Shown here: positions 33,701 through 41,843 of the stretch, in pieces
Layout: the number at the start of each line of letters is the position of its first letter
Position numbering within the stretch: the stretch's first letter is position 1
Source of the DNA: an uncultured bacterium
GTDB lineage: Bacteria; Bacteroidota; Bacteroidia; Bacteroidales; Muribaculaceae
Reading direction: 5' to 3'
Assembly: GCA_905214735.1 (NCBI GenBank)
Contig: CAJMNI010000008.1
Coordinates: 1 to 64,000 of the forward strand
DNA length: 64,000 nt
Program-made: the position numbers and the translations under genes
Notes under the pieces: model-generated
Told to the model about the DNA's origin: nothing
The model's input: only the letters and a program-made list of their open reading frames with translations
Databases searched by the model: none

Positions 33701-34726
33701 GGCCAGGCCAACACTTCATATAATTTCGGCTCGCAATATCGCAAGGACAACGTCGCCCTTTCGATGAGCCACAGCCATAAGGTCTCCGACGGCAGCGACG
33801 ACACATTCGCAAGCATATACATCTATAAATATGTGATAGACCTTCCGGAAAACGTGACTTCGGTCACATTGCCCTCGGAGAGCGGAATGTATATTTTCGC
33901 CGCGACGCTGAGCGACAATGCCGGCGACGACACGAAGGCCGCTACCGAGATCTACAACTATCCCGATTACATAGAGACCGGATCTTCCGCCGGAGAAACC
34001 GACTGGAATTATCTCACTCCCGACTATATCACACAGTCGGGCCAGGTGAACTCCAACGAGGCGGGCAAATGCGCCGCCGACCGCGACACGGAGACCAAAT
34101 GGTGCTGCACTTCGGCCAACGGCTGGCTCGAATATCGCTTCAACTCCCCGGTGGAAGTGAGCCGCTGGAAAATCCTCAATGCCGGATGCGAAGGTAAAAA
34201 CAAGATCACCCGCAGTTTCAAGGTGCAGTATTATGACAACGGCACATGGAAAACCATCGAGTCGATCACGGGCAACACCGAAAATATCGTAGACCATGTC
34301 ATAACGCCCGTCACTGCATCGCGTTTCCGTCTCCAGATTGGGGAGGGAGAGCAGGGTGGCGTCACCGCCCGAATCTACGAGTTCGGACTTTATGGCCGCT
34401 CGGCCTCCGGAGTGGAGGGCATCTCCCTCGACAACAGAGTGAATGCGATCGTGGTTGACGGCAATTATCCCAATCCCTGCCGCGATTTCACCAAAATAAG
34501 ATACACGGTTCCCGAAGGAGTGTCGGATATAACCTTGGCTGTTTTCGACCTCACGGGAAAGGAACTTGACTACCAGATTTTGAACCCCGGCACTTCGGCG
34601 GGAGAATATGTATGCGAATCGCAATACGTCCCCACGATGTCGGCCGGCATGTATCTCTGCCGCTTGCAAGGCACACTCCGCGGGTCTGCCATTTACTCCA
34701 ACACATTCAAGCTGATCGTGAAGTAA
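30758..34726 (+). CDS. Secreted GH38 alpha-mannosidase with C-terminal discoidin-like domain and sorting tail
   Basis: A 1322-residue class II alpha-mannosidase. After a signal peptide (ending near AWGDEPT) the catalytic domain starts with FFISNSHLDTQWNWD (zinc ligands His40 and Asp42), nucleophile Asp154 in LPDCFGFPYTLP, and QAHHDGITGTS with the further zinc His. The usual beta-rich C-terminal half runs to about residue 860. Extra parts follow: a beta domain (about 860-1075), an F5/8 type C-like domain (about 1080-1210: QVNSNEAGKCAADRDTETKWCCT, GWLEYRFNSPVEVSRWKI) and a tail (about 1240-1322: NPCRDFTKIRYTVPEGVS, MYLCRLQG, FKLIVK). It is about 300 residues longer than typical GH38. Head of the main rightward transcript. 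Confidence 0.88.
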   Translation: MKTRKQGMRRLGMAAAVLAVSSQLAAWGDEPTLFFISNSHLDTQWNWDVRTTINHYIKNTMTENFGLMDKYPNFMLNFEGSIRYKWMKEYYPDEYAKLKKYIETGRWHVSGASVDANDVMVSSAESIMRNWLYGRLFFEEEFGVDGGNDIMLPDCFGFPYTLPSLAKHCGKIGFHSAKLGWGSSMYDRLPGWGIWKGVDGSQIYAVYKPDAYDSHEKYNKDMANDADMQKRISENKDKYGIAAEIRYVGPRSDHGGGLHDDANSSGDNTPYWLNRSVDSEGPVKVKLATPDEIFRYLAEQDNTKVDIYDGELPMRNHGVGAYTSQAVLKRWNRKNELLADAAEKASVAAEWLGASAYPREALRDAWVTNLWQAHHDGITGTSIPKANVFSQNEYTMANKAFGDAFRTAVGAMTRALDTKVEGTPIVVYNPLSINRNDVAEATIPCGSKPAGVRVFDGNGNEVLAQVTGYNASRGEATVIFAATVPSLGCAVFDVRLGEECTLGSDLTLDESKKQISNGRYRTQLNSSGEPNLYDVAYNRLVMGATTLQMLDDESNSWPAWEVLYNSVAGTPTAVDENVEITLAEDGPLRKAFRVYRTKNGSTFVQYIRMNALSDRVEVVNEVDWQSMETLLKLNVPVRMNCSKATYDLSLGTIERGQRTSEHYEMQGHQWADLTADAGTHGVSIINDCKYGWDMPGSNSLRLTLIHTPRCDSYTHQAAQDIGDHHFTVAYFPHHGKWSESTQIEASKVNQPLMAFVAPKHDGAQGREFGFARLSTDKVAIKALKKAERSDEYIVRVYEWTGERQENVGITFPSEIVSAREVNGLEENFDDAAPVTTRGARMIFSIDRYSPKTFAVKLKDPDAAVKLAAVNETYIDLAYDTDMMSLNSKRKDVTSGIEAAYPGELVADVINHDNVSFRMGGRGEGEKNALGCKGQTLQFTRKPGQDKLYILAASTNKNGSKGEFGVGNGQVEISVAYNGGYVGQANTSYNFGSQYRKDNVALSMSHSHKVSDGSDDTFASIYIYKYVIDLPENVTSVTLPSESGMYIFAATLSDNAGDDTKAATEIYNYPDYIETGSSAGETDWNYLTPDYITQSGQVNSNEAGKCAADRDTETKWCCTSANGWLEYRFNSPVEVSRWKILNAGCEGKNKITRSFKVQYYDNGTWKTIESITGNTENIVDHVITPVTASRFRLQIGEGEQGGVTARIYEFGLYGRSASGVEGISLDNRVNAIVVDGNYPNPCRDFTKIRYTVPEGVSDITLAVFDLTGKELDYQILNPGTSAGEYVCESQYVPTMSAGMYLCRLQGTLRGSAIYSNTFKLIVK

Positions 34727-34849
34727 AGAAAGGCAACGGAAATGAAACAAAGCAACTGAAAATAAAACCATAAAACCTGACAAACCAATAAAAGGCAACA
34801 GGATCTAACAATCTAATATTTTCAACAATAACCAAATTATTTTAACAAC

Positions 34850-37800
34850 ATGAACAATCGATTACGTGGAAAAGTAATGTTTGGTCTGGCCGCCGCTCTG
34901 GTGGCATCGCAGTCGGCTTTCGCAGCCACTCCGATTTCAGATCAGGCAGGTCTGATGGCAATGGGCCAGGACCTCGCGGGCGAGTATGAGCTTACCGCCG
35001 ACATTACGCTTTCAGGAGAATGGCTGCCTATCGGTAACGACGGGGCGCCCTTCACCGGAAAACTCAATGGTAACGGCCACACCATCAAGGGCCTCGTAGT
35101 AACCCAGAAAGCATGGAGCGGACTTTTCGGAAATGCCAGCGGAGCCACGATCTCCAACCTTAAGATCGTAGGCGCCCAAGTTGGCGGCGACGGAGATCAT
35201 GTCGGTATCGTTGCCGGCCGCATCAGCGGCGGCGGTGTTATCGAGAATGTCTTCACTTCCGGATATGTCACCGGTTACGACCACATCGGAGGTATCGCCG
35301 GCGATGCCGGCGATGACAGCGCAACGATCAAGAACTGTATGTCGACAGCCCACGTATACAGCACCAGCTATCAGGGCGGCGGTATCGCAGGCTGGACTAA
35401 AGGCACAGTGACGATCAGCGACAACATCTTCCTCGGCAAAGTATTCGTAGGAGCATGGGGCGGTGCCGGCGGTATCGTCGGTTTCTATGAAGACGGCACT
35501 CTTACCCTCAGCGGCAACGTCAGCGCCGGCCCGGAAATCAAAGGCCAGTATATGGCTTATCCGGAGAGCGGCAACCTTTATGACAACGCCCGCTATTCCC
35601 ATGGTATCGTCGGCGGTCCTCTTAACGAGAACTCGATTCTCGCCGCATCCGACAACCTCGTGTCGGAGGCCACGAAGATCATCAACAAGGACAACGGCGA
35701 GGAGATTGACAAAACCACTCTCAACGAGACCCACAACGGTATCATCACATCGGTGGCCGACCTCAAGAAGGCATCGACCTACAGCAGCCTCGGCTGGGGC
35801 AGCCAGTGGAGTCTCTCCGACGGCCGCTATCCCGTGCTCGCCGGCATGACGGTTCCCTTCGACGGCGACTACATCTATTTCGAGCTTGCCGACAAGCTTT
35901 ACACCGGCAACGTCGTTTCGACCAAGGCAGTGAGCTCGCTCAACCGCGATGTCGTGCTGACTTCGAGCAATCCCAACGTGATCAAAGTCAACGGCACCAG
36001 CCTTGAAATGGTAGGCCCCGGCTCGGCTACAGTGACATTCACCACAGCCGGCGACGGCTATATCAGCGGAACAAGCCGCTCGATGACCGTAACCGTCGAA
36101 TCCCTCAGCAACGAGATCAAGACGGCAGCCGACATCGAGAACCTCCGTCTCAACCCGCAGGGTGACTTCAAGCTCACGGCCGACATCGACATGGCCGGCG
36201 TAGAGTTCACGCCTATCGTAAACTTCTCCGGTTCGATCGACGGTCAGGGTCACTTCATCAAGAACCTCCGCTTCGAGAACAAAGACGCCGACCAGGCAGC
36301 CTTCATCGGCACCTTCGACGGCACGAGCATCAAGAACCTCGGTTTCTCGGGCGCATACATCATCGGTAACGCCAACACGGCAGCTCTTGTGGGCAAGACC
36401 GACTCCCCGTCGACCATCAGCGGCATCGTAGTGATCGACTCCTATATCCAGGGCCGCGACCACGTCGCTTCTTTCATCGGCAACCTCGATGGCGGCGCAA
36501 CGCTCTCCAACAGCTACTCCAACGCAGTGCTTGAGACGCGTCAGTTCCAGCTCGGCGCCTTCGCCGGCGTCGCCAACCACGGCACAATCGACAAGTGCGT
36601 CTTCTCCGGTACGCTCGCAGGTCTCGGCGGCACAACCAACATCGGTATGGTCGGCCTCCTCGACAGCGACGGCAATCCCTCGAAGATCAGCAACTCCATG
36701 CTTGCAGCAGCCTTCCTGAACTCCAGCAGCATCGCTGACAACATCATCAGTCTTGCCGGCCGTCAGATGGAATTAGCAAGCAACTACGTTATCGACTATA
36801 TGCTCCGCGACGGCGTGGCAGCTTCCGGCAGCGACGCCAACAGCGCTCAGGGTGCGACAGTATCGAAAGACCAGGCCCGCACTCAGGCATGGTATGCGCA
36901 GACACTCGGGTTCGACTTCTCGAAAGACTGGAAATTCATACCCGGCACAGAGGGTCACATGCTCCCCGTGCCCGCATGGCTCAACGCTCCGCTCAACACG
37001 GTGCTCTTCGCTCTTCCCGCCGAGGAGGGTATCAACAACCCCTACATCGCCGGAACAGAGAAATATGATTACTCGGGCATCCACGGTTCCTGGGGTGAGG
37101 ATATCACCGTAGAGCAGATCGACGGCGAGGATTACGCTTGCGTGGTTCCCGAAGAGAACGCCATCTATGCAGGCGACGAGAACGGTGAGTTCAAGGGCGC
37201 CGGCACAGCCAACTTCAAGGTTTCGATCGACCCGGCTCTCAGCAGCGTGCTCAAGCTCACAGGCCGCGACACATTCTCGATGAATGTCTATATGACTGGT
37301 GATGCAAAAGTTATCTCCACGGCAGCTGAATTCCTTTCGATCGCAAAGGCTCCTGGCATGAACTATGAGCTCGCAGCCGACATCGACCTGGCAGGCGTTG
37401 ATTTCAACGGCTTCTTCAACAACAGCGGAAGCTTCACCGGCACACTCGACGGCAAGGGCCACACTGTAAAGAACTTCCGCCTCACCTTCACCGAAGGTTC
37501 CGACAAGGGCCTCTTCGGTTCGGTTACAGGCGCCACAATCAAGAACATCGCCTTCACCAACTTTGTGATCGACGGTGGCACTACCACCAAGCATGTCGGT
37601 CTGATCGGTACAGGATCAGCTACTCTGGAGCAGGTTGCAGTAGTCGGCCGTGCAGTCGGCGACGACCACGTAGGTCTTATCGCCGGTGATTCCGACGGCA
37701 TCACGATCAAGGACAGCTACGCCAAGGGTGTTGTTGTAGGCCGTTCGCAGGCAGGCGGTTTCTTCGGCTGCACGCTCGAGGGCGGCGCAACCATCGAGAA

Positions 37801-38509
37801 CTGTCTCTCCAACGTTGACGTCACACTCTCTTATCGCGGCTGGGCCGGCGGCTTCATCGGCCTCATCGACAAAGCCAACAGCACAGTCACCATCAAGAAT
37901 TGCGCATCGATCGGCAACGCTACCGTAACCGGTGACGGCAATCCGAAATATGCGGCTCCCTTCATCGCCGGCAACGGCGCAGGCGACGATCCTAACGCAG
38001 TGGTCAACTTCTCCGGCAATATCTATAACTCCGACGCTACAATGGTAGGCGAAAGCGGCACAGACTGGCCCGCCAAGAAGGAGACAGCAGAAGGCGGCGT
38101 GGTAGAGGCAGCTACGGCAGCCAACCCCAACCAGATGCAGCAGCAGTCCACTTACACCGGCATCAGCTGGGACTTCGGCAGTGTCTGGGCAATGGGTGCA
38201 GGCGAATATAAATACCCGGTTCTGAAGGGTGTGAATGTTCCCGACGCAACTCTGATGGCCGACAACTCCGCAGTAGAAGGCATCGAAGCCGACGAGGCTG
38301 AGAACGTAGTAGTCTACGCAGCCGGCGGCGAGCTTCATGTAGCCACCGCAGCTGAAGCAACAGTTGCAGTTTACGCAATCAACGGCGTAGCCGTAGCAAC
38401 GGCCACAGTCGAGGGCGCAGCCACATTCGAACTTCCTGCAGCCGGCGTATACGTTGTAAGCGTAATGACCGAAAGCGGAAAGAAGACCTTCAAGGTGCTC
38501 AGCAAATAA
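34850..38509 (+). CDS. Secreted beta-helix (GLUG-motif-like) protein with Ig-like domain and sorting tail
   Basis: A 1219-residue exported protein (signal peptide ending SAFAA). It has three long blocks of the type ELTADITLSGEWLPIGND, GKLNGNGHTIKGLVV, GLFGNASGATISNLKIVGAQV, GGIAGDAG, which is the GLUG-like right-handed beta-helix pattern found in surface adhesins: about 30-330, 420-720 and 815-1120. A BIG2-like Ig segment (about 345-420: VLTSSNPNVIKVNGTSLEMVGPGSATVTF) lies between the first two. The C-terminus (VAVYAINGVAVATATVEGA, LPAAGVYVVSVMTESGKKTFKV) is a sorting-like tail. It lies between GH38 and susC on the same strand; a surface glycan- or mucin-binding role is an inference. Confidence 0.8.
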   Translation: MNNRLRGKVMFGLAAALVASQSAFAATPISDQAGLMAMGQDLAGEYELTADITLSGEWLPIGNDGAPFTGKLNGNGHTIKGLVVTQKAWSGLFGNASGATISNLKIVGAQVGGDGDHVGIVAGRISGGGVIENVFTSGYVTGYDHIGGIAGDAGDDSATIKNCMSTAHVYSTSYQGGGIAGWTKGTVTISDNIFLGKVFVGAWGGAGGIVGFYEDGTLTLSGNVSAGPEIKGQYMAYPESGNLYDNARYSHGIVGGPLNENSILAASDNLVSEATKIINKDNGEEIDKTTLNETHNGIITSVADLKKASTYSSLGWGSQWSLSDGRYPVLAGMTVPFDGDYIYFELADKLYTGNVVSTKAVSSLNRDVVLTSSNPNVIKVNGTSLEMVGPGSATVTFTTAGDGYISGTSRSMTVTVESLSNEIKTAADIENLRLNPQGDFKLTADIDMAGVEFTPIVNFSGSIDGQGHFIKNLRFENKDADQAAFIGTFDGTSIKNLGFSGAYIIGNANTAALVGKTDSPSTISGIVVIDSYIQGRDHVASFIGNLDGGATLSNSYSNAVLETRQFQLGAFAGVANHGTIDKCVFSGTLAGLGGTTNIGMVGLLDSDGNPSKISNSMLAAAFLNSSSIADNIISLAGRQMELASNYVIDYMLRDGVAASGSDANSAQGATVSKDQARTQAWYAQTLGFDFSKDWKFIPGTEGHMLPVPAWLNAPLNTVLFALPAEEGINNPYIAGTEKYDYSGIHGSWGEDITVEQIDGEDYACVVPEENAIYAGDENGEFKGAGTANFKVSIDPALSSVLKLTGRDTFSMNVYMTGDAKVISTAAEFLSIAKAPGMNYELAADIDLAGVDFNGFFNNSGSFTGTLDGKGHTVKNFRLTFTEGSDKGLFGSVTGATIKNIAFTNFVIDGGTTTKHVGLIGTGSATLEQVAVVGRAVGDDHVGLIAGDSDGITIKDSYAKGVVVGRSQAGGFFGCTLEGGATIENCLSNVDVTLSYRGWAGGFIGLIDKANSTVTIKNCASIGNATVTGDGNPKYAAPFIAGNGAGDDPNAVVNFSGNIYNSDATMVGESGTDWPAKKETAEGGVVEAATAANPNQMQQQSTYTGISWDFGSVWAMGAGEYKYPVLKGVNVPDATLMADNSAVEGIEADEAENVVVYAAGGELHVATAAEATVAVYAINGVAVATATVEGAATFELPAAGVYVVSVMTESGKKTFKVLSK

Positions 38510-38536
38510 TCGGAGCATCGGATAAACAGATGTAAA

Positions 38537-38588
38537 AGAAAAGGGGCCCGCCGGGGGCAGATAAAGCCATGACGGGCCCCTCTTTTCA
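38537..38588 (+). terminator. Hairpin/attenuator between the beta-helix gene and susC
   Basis: GGGGCCCG and CGGGCCCC pair across a 22-base loop, with AAAGAAAA before and TCTTTT after. Only 43 bases separate it from the susC start and no promoter is visible there, so it may be a partial terminator. Confidence 0.65.
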
Positions 38589-38631
38589 CCCTTCACAACC
38601 TAACCTATAAACTCACTAATCTAACATTATT

Positions 38632-41600
38632 ATGATTGGTATTTACGGAAAATACGTCAGGATCTTGCTCCTTGCTTTGGCAGCATTTTTGCCCGGGCAG
38701 GCCATGGCGCAGATACTGGAAGTCACCGGCCGCGTGCAAGACACCAACGGTGAGCCTCTGATCGGCGCGACGGTATGCGAGAAAGGAAAGGAAGCCAACG
38801 GAACCGTGACCGATATCAACGGAACCTACAACTTCAAGATCCAGAAAGGAAAGACAATCCAGGTATCATATATAGGATACAACACAGAAGAGAAGAAAGC
38901 CAACGGCACGACGGTCGACTTCATTCTTAAAGAGAATGTAGGCGCGCTCGACGAGGTCGTTGTAGTCGGATATAACAAGCAGAAGAAAATCTCGGTCCTT
39001 GGCGCTCAGACGAGCCTTAAGATGGCCGACGTCAAGGCCCCGGTGGCCAACATGAGCCAGGTGCTCGCCGGTCGCGTGGCAGGTGTCGTTTCAGTGCAGC
39101 GCACCGGTCTGCCGGGTCAGGACGACTCAGACATCTGGATCCGCGGTTTGTCCACCCTTACTAATCGCAACGAAGGCCCCCTGGTGCTCGTGGATGGCAT
39201 CGAACGCAGTTTCAGCCAGCTCGACCCGGAGGATATCGAATCAATCACTGTCCTCAAGGACGCCGCCGCAACGGCTGTTTACGGTGTGCGCGGAGGTAAC
39301 GGTGTAATCATCATCACCACCAAGCCCGGCGAGGTGGGAACGCCTAAATTCTCCTTCGACGTTTATCAGGGCATGACCCAGCTCACCCAGATCCCCGACC
39401 TTGTGAACGGTATCGACTACATGAACTGCGTCAACGAGGCTTACATGCACACCAAGGGAAGCACATACTATTCCCCCAACTATATAATGAACACCAAGAT
39501 CGCCAACGGAATGAAGCTCAACGCCGAGGAGCAGGCTTACGCCGCCACGGTAGCAGGCGACCGCACGATCAACAAATATCTCTATCCGAACGTAAACTGG
39601 ATGAGAGAGCTCTATCACAAATACGGCTACAACGCCCGTTACAATGTGAACATCCGTGGCGGTGCTCCCAACGCCACCTATTACGTCTCTCTTTCTTACT
39701 ACAACGAGCGCGGTCTGACGAAGTCCGACCCCAAGCAGGACTATTCCTCCGACATCAAGTATGACCGTTACAACTTCCTGACCAACATCAACCTGAAGGC
39801 CACGAAGACGACCAAACTCGACATCGGCGCCAGCGGATGGATCACTCAGGGCAACTATCCGGCTCAGAAGATCGAGGACATCTTCAGCAAGGCGATGCAG
39901 ACCAACCCGGTTATGTATCCGGTGCAGTATCCCAACGGAGAGAACCCCGGCATGTCGCCCGACAACCGCGAGCTCGACTCGCCGTGGGTCACGCTGACCC
40001 GCCGCGGCTATCAGACAAAGACTCAGACTCAGATCAACACCAACCTGAAGCTTTCCCAGGATCTCGGATTCTGGAACTGGAGCAAGGGTCTTGATTTCCG
40101 CGCACTCGTTTCGTTTGACGTCCGCGCCAACCAGAACCTTATCTACAAAGTCGACGACTCCACCTACGCTCCCTCCGCCACTCAGGATCCCGTCACCGGC
40201 ACCTGGGTCGACGACAAGTATCTCTACGACGAAAACGGCAACCTGCTGCTCACCGAGAAATTTGCCGGAAACAAGGATATGTCGGTGACTTCAGACAAGT
40301 GGGTCTACCGCACGTTCTATTTCGAGACGGCGCTGAACTACAACCGCTGCTTCGCCAACAAGCACAACGTAGGCGGTCTGGTTCTCTTCAACCTCCGCAA
40401 CTATCTCGACGCCAACAACGCGAGCCTCTTCGAGACTCTCCCCTACAAGCAGCAGAGCCTCTCGATGCGAGTCACGTATGACTTCGAGCGCAAATACTTC
40501 TTCGAGTTCAACGGCGGTTACACCGGTTCGGAAAACTTCAAGAAGCACCACCGTTTCGGCTTCTTCCCGGCAGTGGCAGTCGGCTACGTCCCCTCCAACG
40601 AAGACTGGTGGGCGCCGATCAGCGACGCCTTCACATTCTTCAAGATCCGCTACTCCTACGGTATCGTCGGCAACGACTCGTCGGGCGACCGCTTCAGCTA
40701 CTTCCCCAAGCTCAACAACGACGGCGGAGAATTCAGCAACTACTGGACGCGCAACGGCGCCAACGGCAGCTGGCACTATTCCGCCTACGGCTACGAGCCC
40801 CAGTGGTCGAGAGTCCACAAGCATGACCTCGGCTTCGAGATGAACTTCATCAATTCCGACCTGGCCATTGTGATCGACCTCTTCAAGGAGCGCCGCGACC
40901 ACATCTTCGTTGAGCGTCTCAACCTTCCCTACATCACCGGTCTGGAGGCCAACCCCTACGCCAACATCGGCGTTGTCGAGAACAAAGGTTTCGAGGCATC
41001 AGTGGAATATAACAAGGCCATCGGCAAAGACTTCTCGATTTCGGTCCGCGCCAACATGACCTATAACAAAGACAAGGTGATCGAGAACGCCGAGTCCGAT
41101 CCCGCCTATCCCTGGCTCGAACGCCGCGGCCACAACGTGCTCGCCACCTGGGGCTTTGTGGCAGAGGGTCTCTACACCAGCGACGCCCAGATCAAGGAGC
41201 GCGGCATCACCCAGTTTGGCGAGACCTATCCCGGCGAGCTGGTTAAACCCGGCGACATCATGTATAAAGACCTCAACGGCGACGGCCACATCGACGACTA
41301 CGACCAGAAATGCATCAGCCGCGGCGACATCCCGGCGATCTATTATGGTTTCGGCGGCGACATCCGCTATAAGAACATCGGCCTCGGTATCCTCTTCCAG
41401 GGCACAGCCAAAGCCGACCGACTTCTCGACGGCGTCGGCATCAAGCCCTTCCAGAGCTCGAGCGGCGGCGGTACGCTTTATTCCAACATCAAGAGCCACT
41501 GGAGTGAAGATGATCCCGAGAACACCGACGTGTTCTATCCCCGTCTGGCCTGGGGCGCAGACGACCCCTCCAACCAAAACAACTACAAGACCAGCACCTG

Positions 41601-41829
41601 GTGGAAGCGCGACATGAGCTTCCTGCGCCTCAAACAGTTCACAATCTCCTTCTATTTCCCCAAGGCTTGGCAGCGCACGTTCATCAAGGGTGGCCGCTTC
41701 TACATCATGGGTCAGAATGTGTTCACATGGAGCAAGTTCAAGCTCTGGGATCCGGAGCTCAACACCAGCAACGGTATTGCTTATCCTAATGTACGCGCCT
41801 TCTCTGTGGGTGTACAGTTCAACGTCTAA
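38632..41829 (+). CDS. SusC/RagA TonB-dependent outer-membrane transporter
   Basis: A 1065-residue TonB-linked glycan importer. Signal peptide 1-26 (ALAAFLPGQAMAQ); carboxypeptidase regulatory-like beta domain (about 28-105: VTGRVQDTNGEPLIGATV, GTVTDINGTYNF, VSYIGYNTEE); the SusC-type TonB region DEVVVVGYNKQKKISVLGAQT; plug domain (about 120-230: QVLAGRVAGV, DIWIRGLSTL, SITVLKDAAATAVYGVRGGNGVIIITTK); then the 22-strand barrel, ending SVGVQFNV with an aromatic-containing strand. It pairs with the SusD homologue 14 bases downstream. The GH76/GH125/GH92 neighbours imply alpha-mannan oligosaccharides as cargo. Confidence 0.95.
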   Translation: MIGIYGKYVRILLLALAAFLPGQAMAQILEVTGRVQDTNGEPLIGATVCEKGKEANGTVTDINGTYNFKIQKGKTIQVSYIGYNTEEKKANGTTVDFILKENVGALDEVVVVGYNKQKKISVLGAQTSLKMADVKAPVANMSQVLAGRVAGVVSVQRTGLPGQDDSDIWIRGLSTLTNRNEGPLVLVDGIERSFSQLDPEDIESITVLKDAAATAVYGVRGGNGVIIITTKPGEVGTPKFSFDVYQGMTQLTQIPDLVNGIDYMNCVNEAYMHTKGSTYYSPNYIMNTKIANGMKLNAEEQAYAATVAGDRTINKYLYPNVNWMRELYHKYGYNARYNVNIRGGAPNATYYVSLSYYNERGLTKSDPKQDYSSDIKYDRYNFLTNINLKATKTTKLDIGASGWITQGNYPAQKIEDIFSKAMQTNPVMYPVQYPNGENPGMSPDNRELDSPWVTLTRRGYQTKTQTQINTNLKLSQDLGFWNWSKGLDFRALVSFDVRANQNLIYKVDDSTYAPSATQDPVTGTWVDDKYLYDENGNLLLTEKFAGNKDMSVTSDKWVYRTFYFETALNYNRCFANKHNVGGLVLFNLRNYLDANNASLFETLPYKQQSLSMRVTYDFERKYFFEFNGGYTGSENFKKHHRFGFFPAVAVGYVPSNEDWWAPISDAFTFFKIRYSYGIVGNDSSGDRFSYFPKLNNDGGEFSNYWTRNGANGSWHYSAYGYEPQWSRVHKHDLGFEMNFINSDLAIVIDLFKERRDHIFVERLNLPYITGLEANPYANIGVVENKGFEASVEYNKAIGKDFSISVRANMTYNKDKVIENAESDPAYPWLERRGHNVLATWGFVAEGLYTSDAQIKERGITQFGETYPGELVKPGDIMYKDLNGDGHIDDYDQKCISRGDIPAIYYGFGGDIRYKNIGLGILFQGTAKADRLLDGVGIKPFQSSSGGGTLYSNIKSHWSEDDPENTDVFYPRLAWGADDPSNQNNYKTSTWWKRDMSFLRLKQFTISFYFPKAWQRTFIKGGRFYIMGQNVFTWSKFKLWDPELNTSNGIAYPNVRAFSVGVQFNV

Positions 41830-41843
41830 AAACGCCTCTAAAC

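Noticed and set aside
35012..36580. A 522-codon open frame opposite the first beta-helix gene
   Set aside because: Repetitive reflection of the GLUG-like repeats, without a start region or homology.
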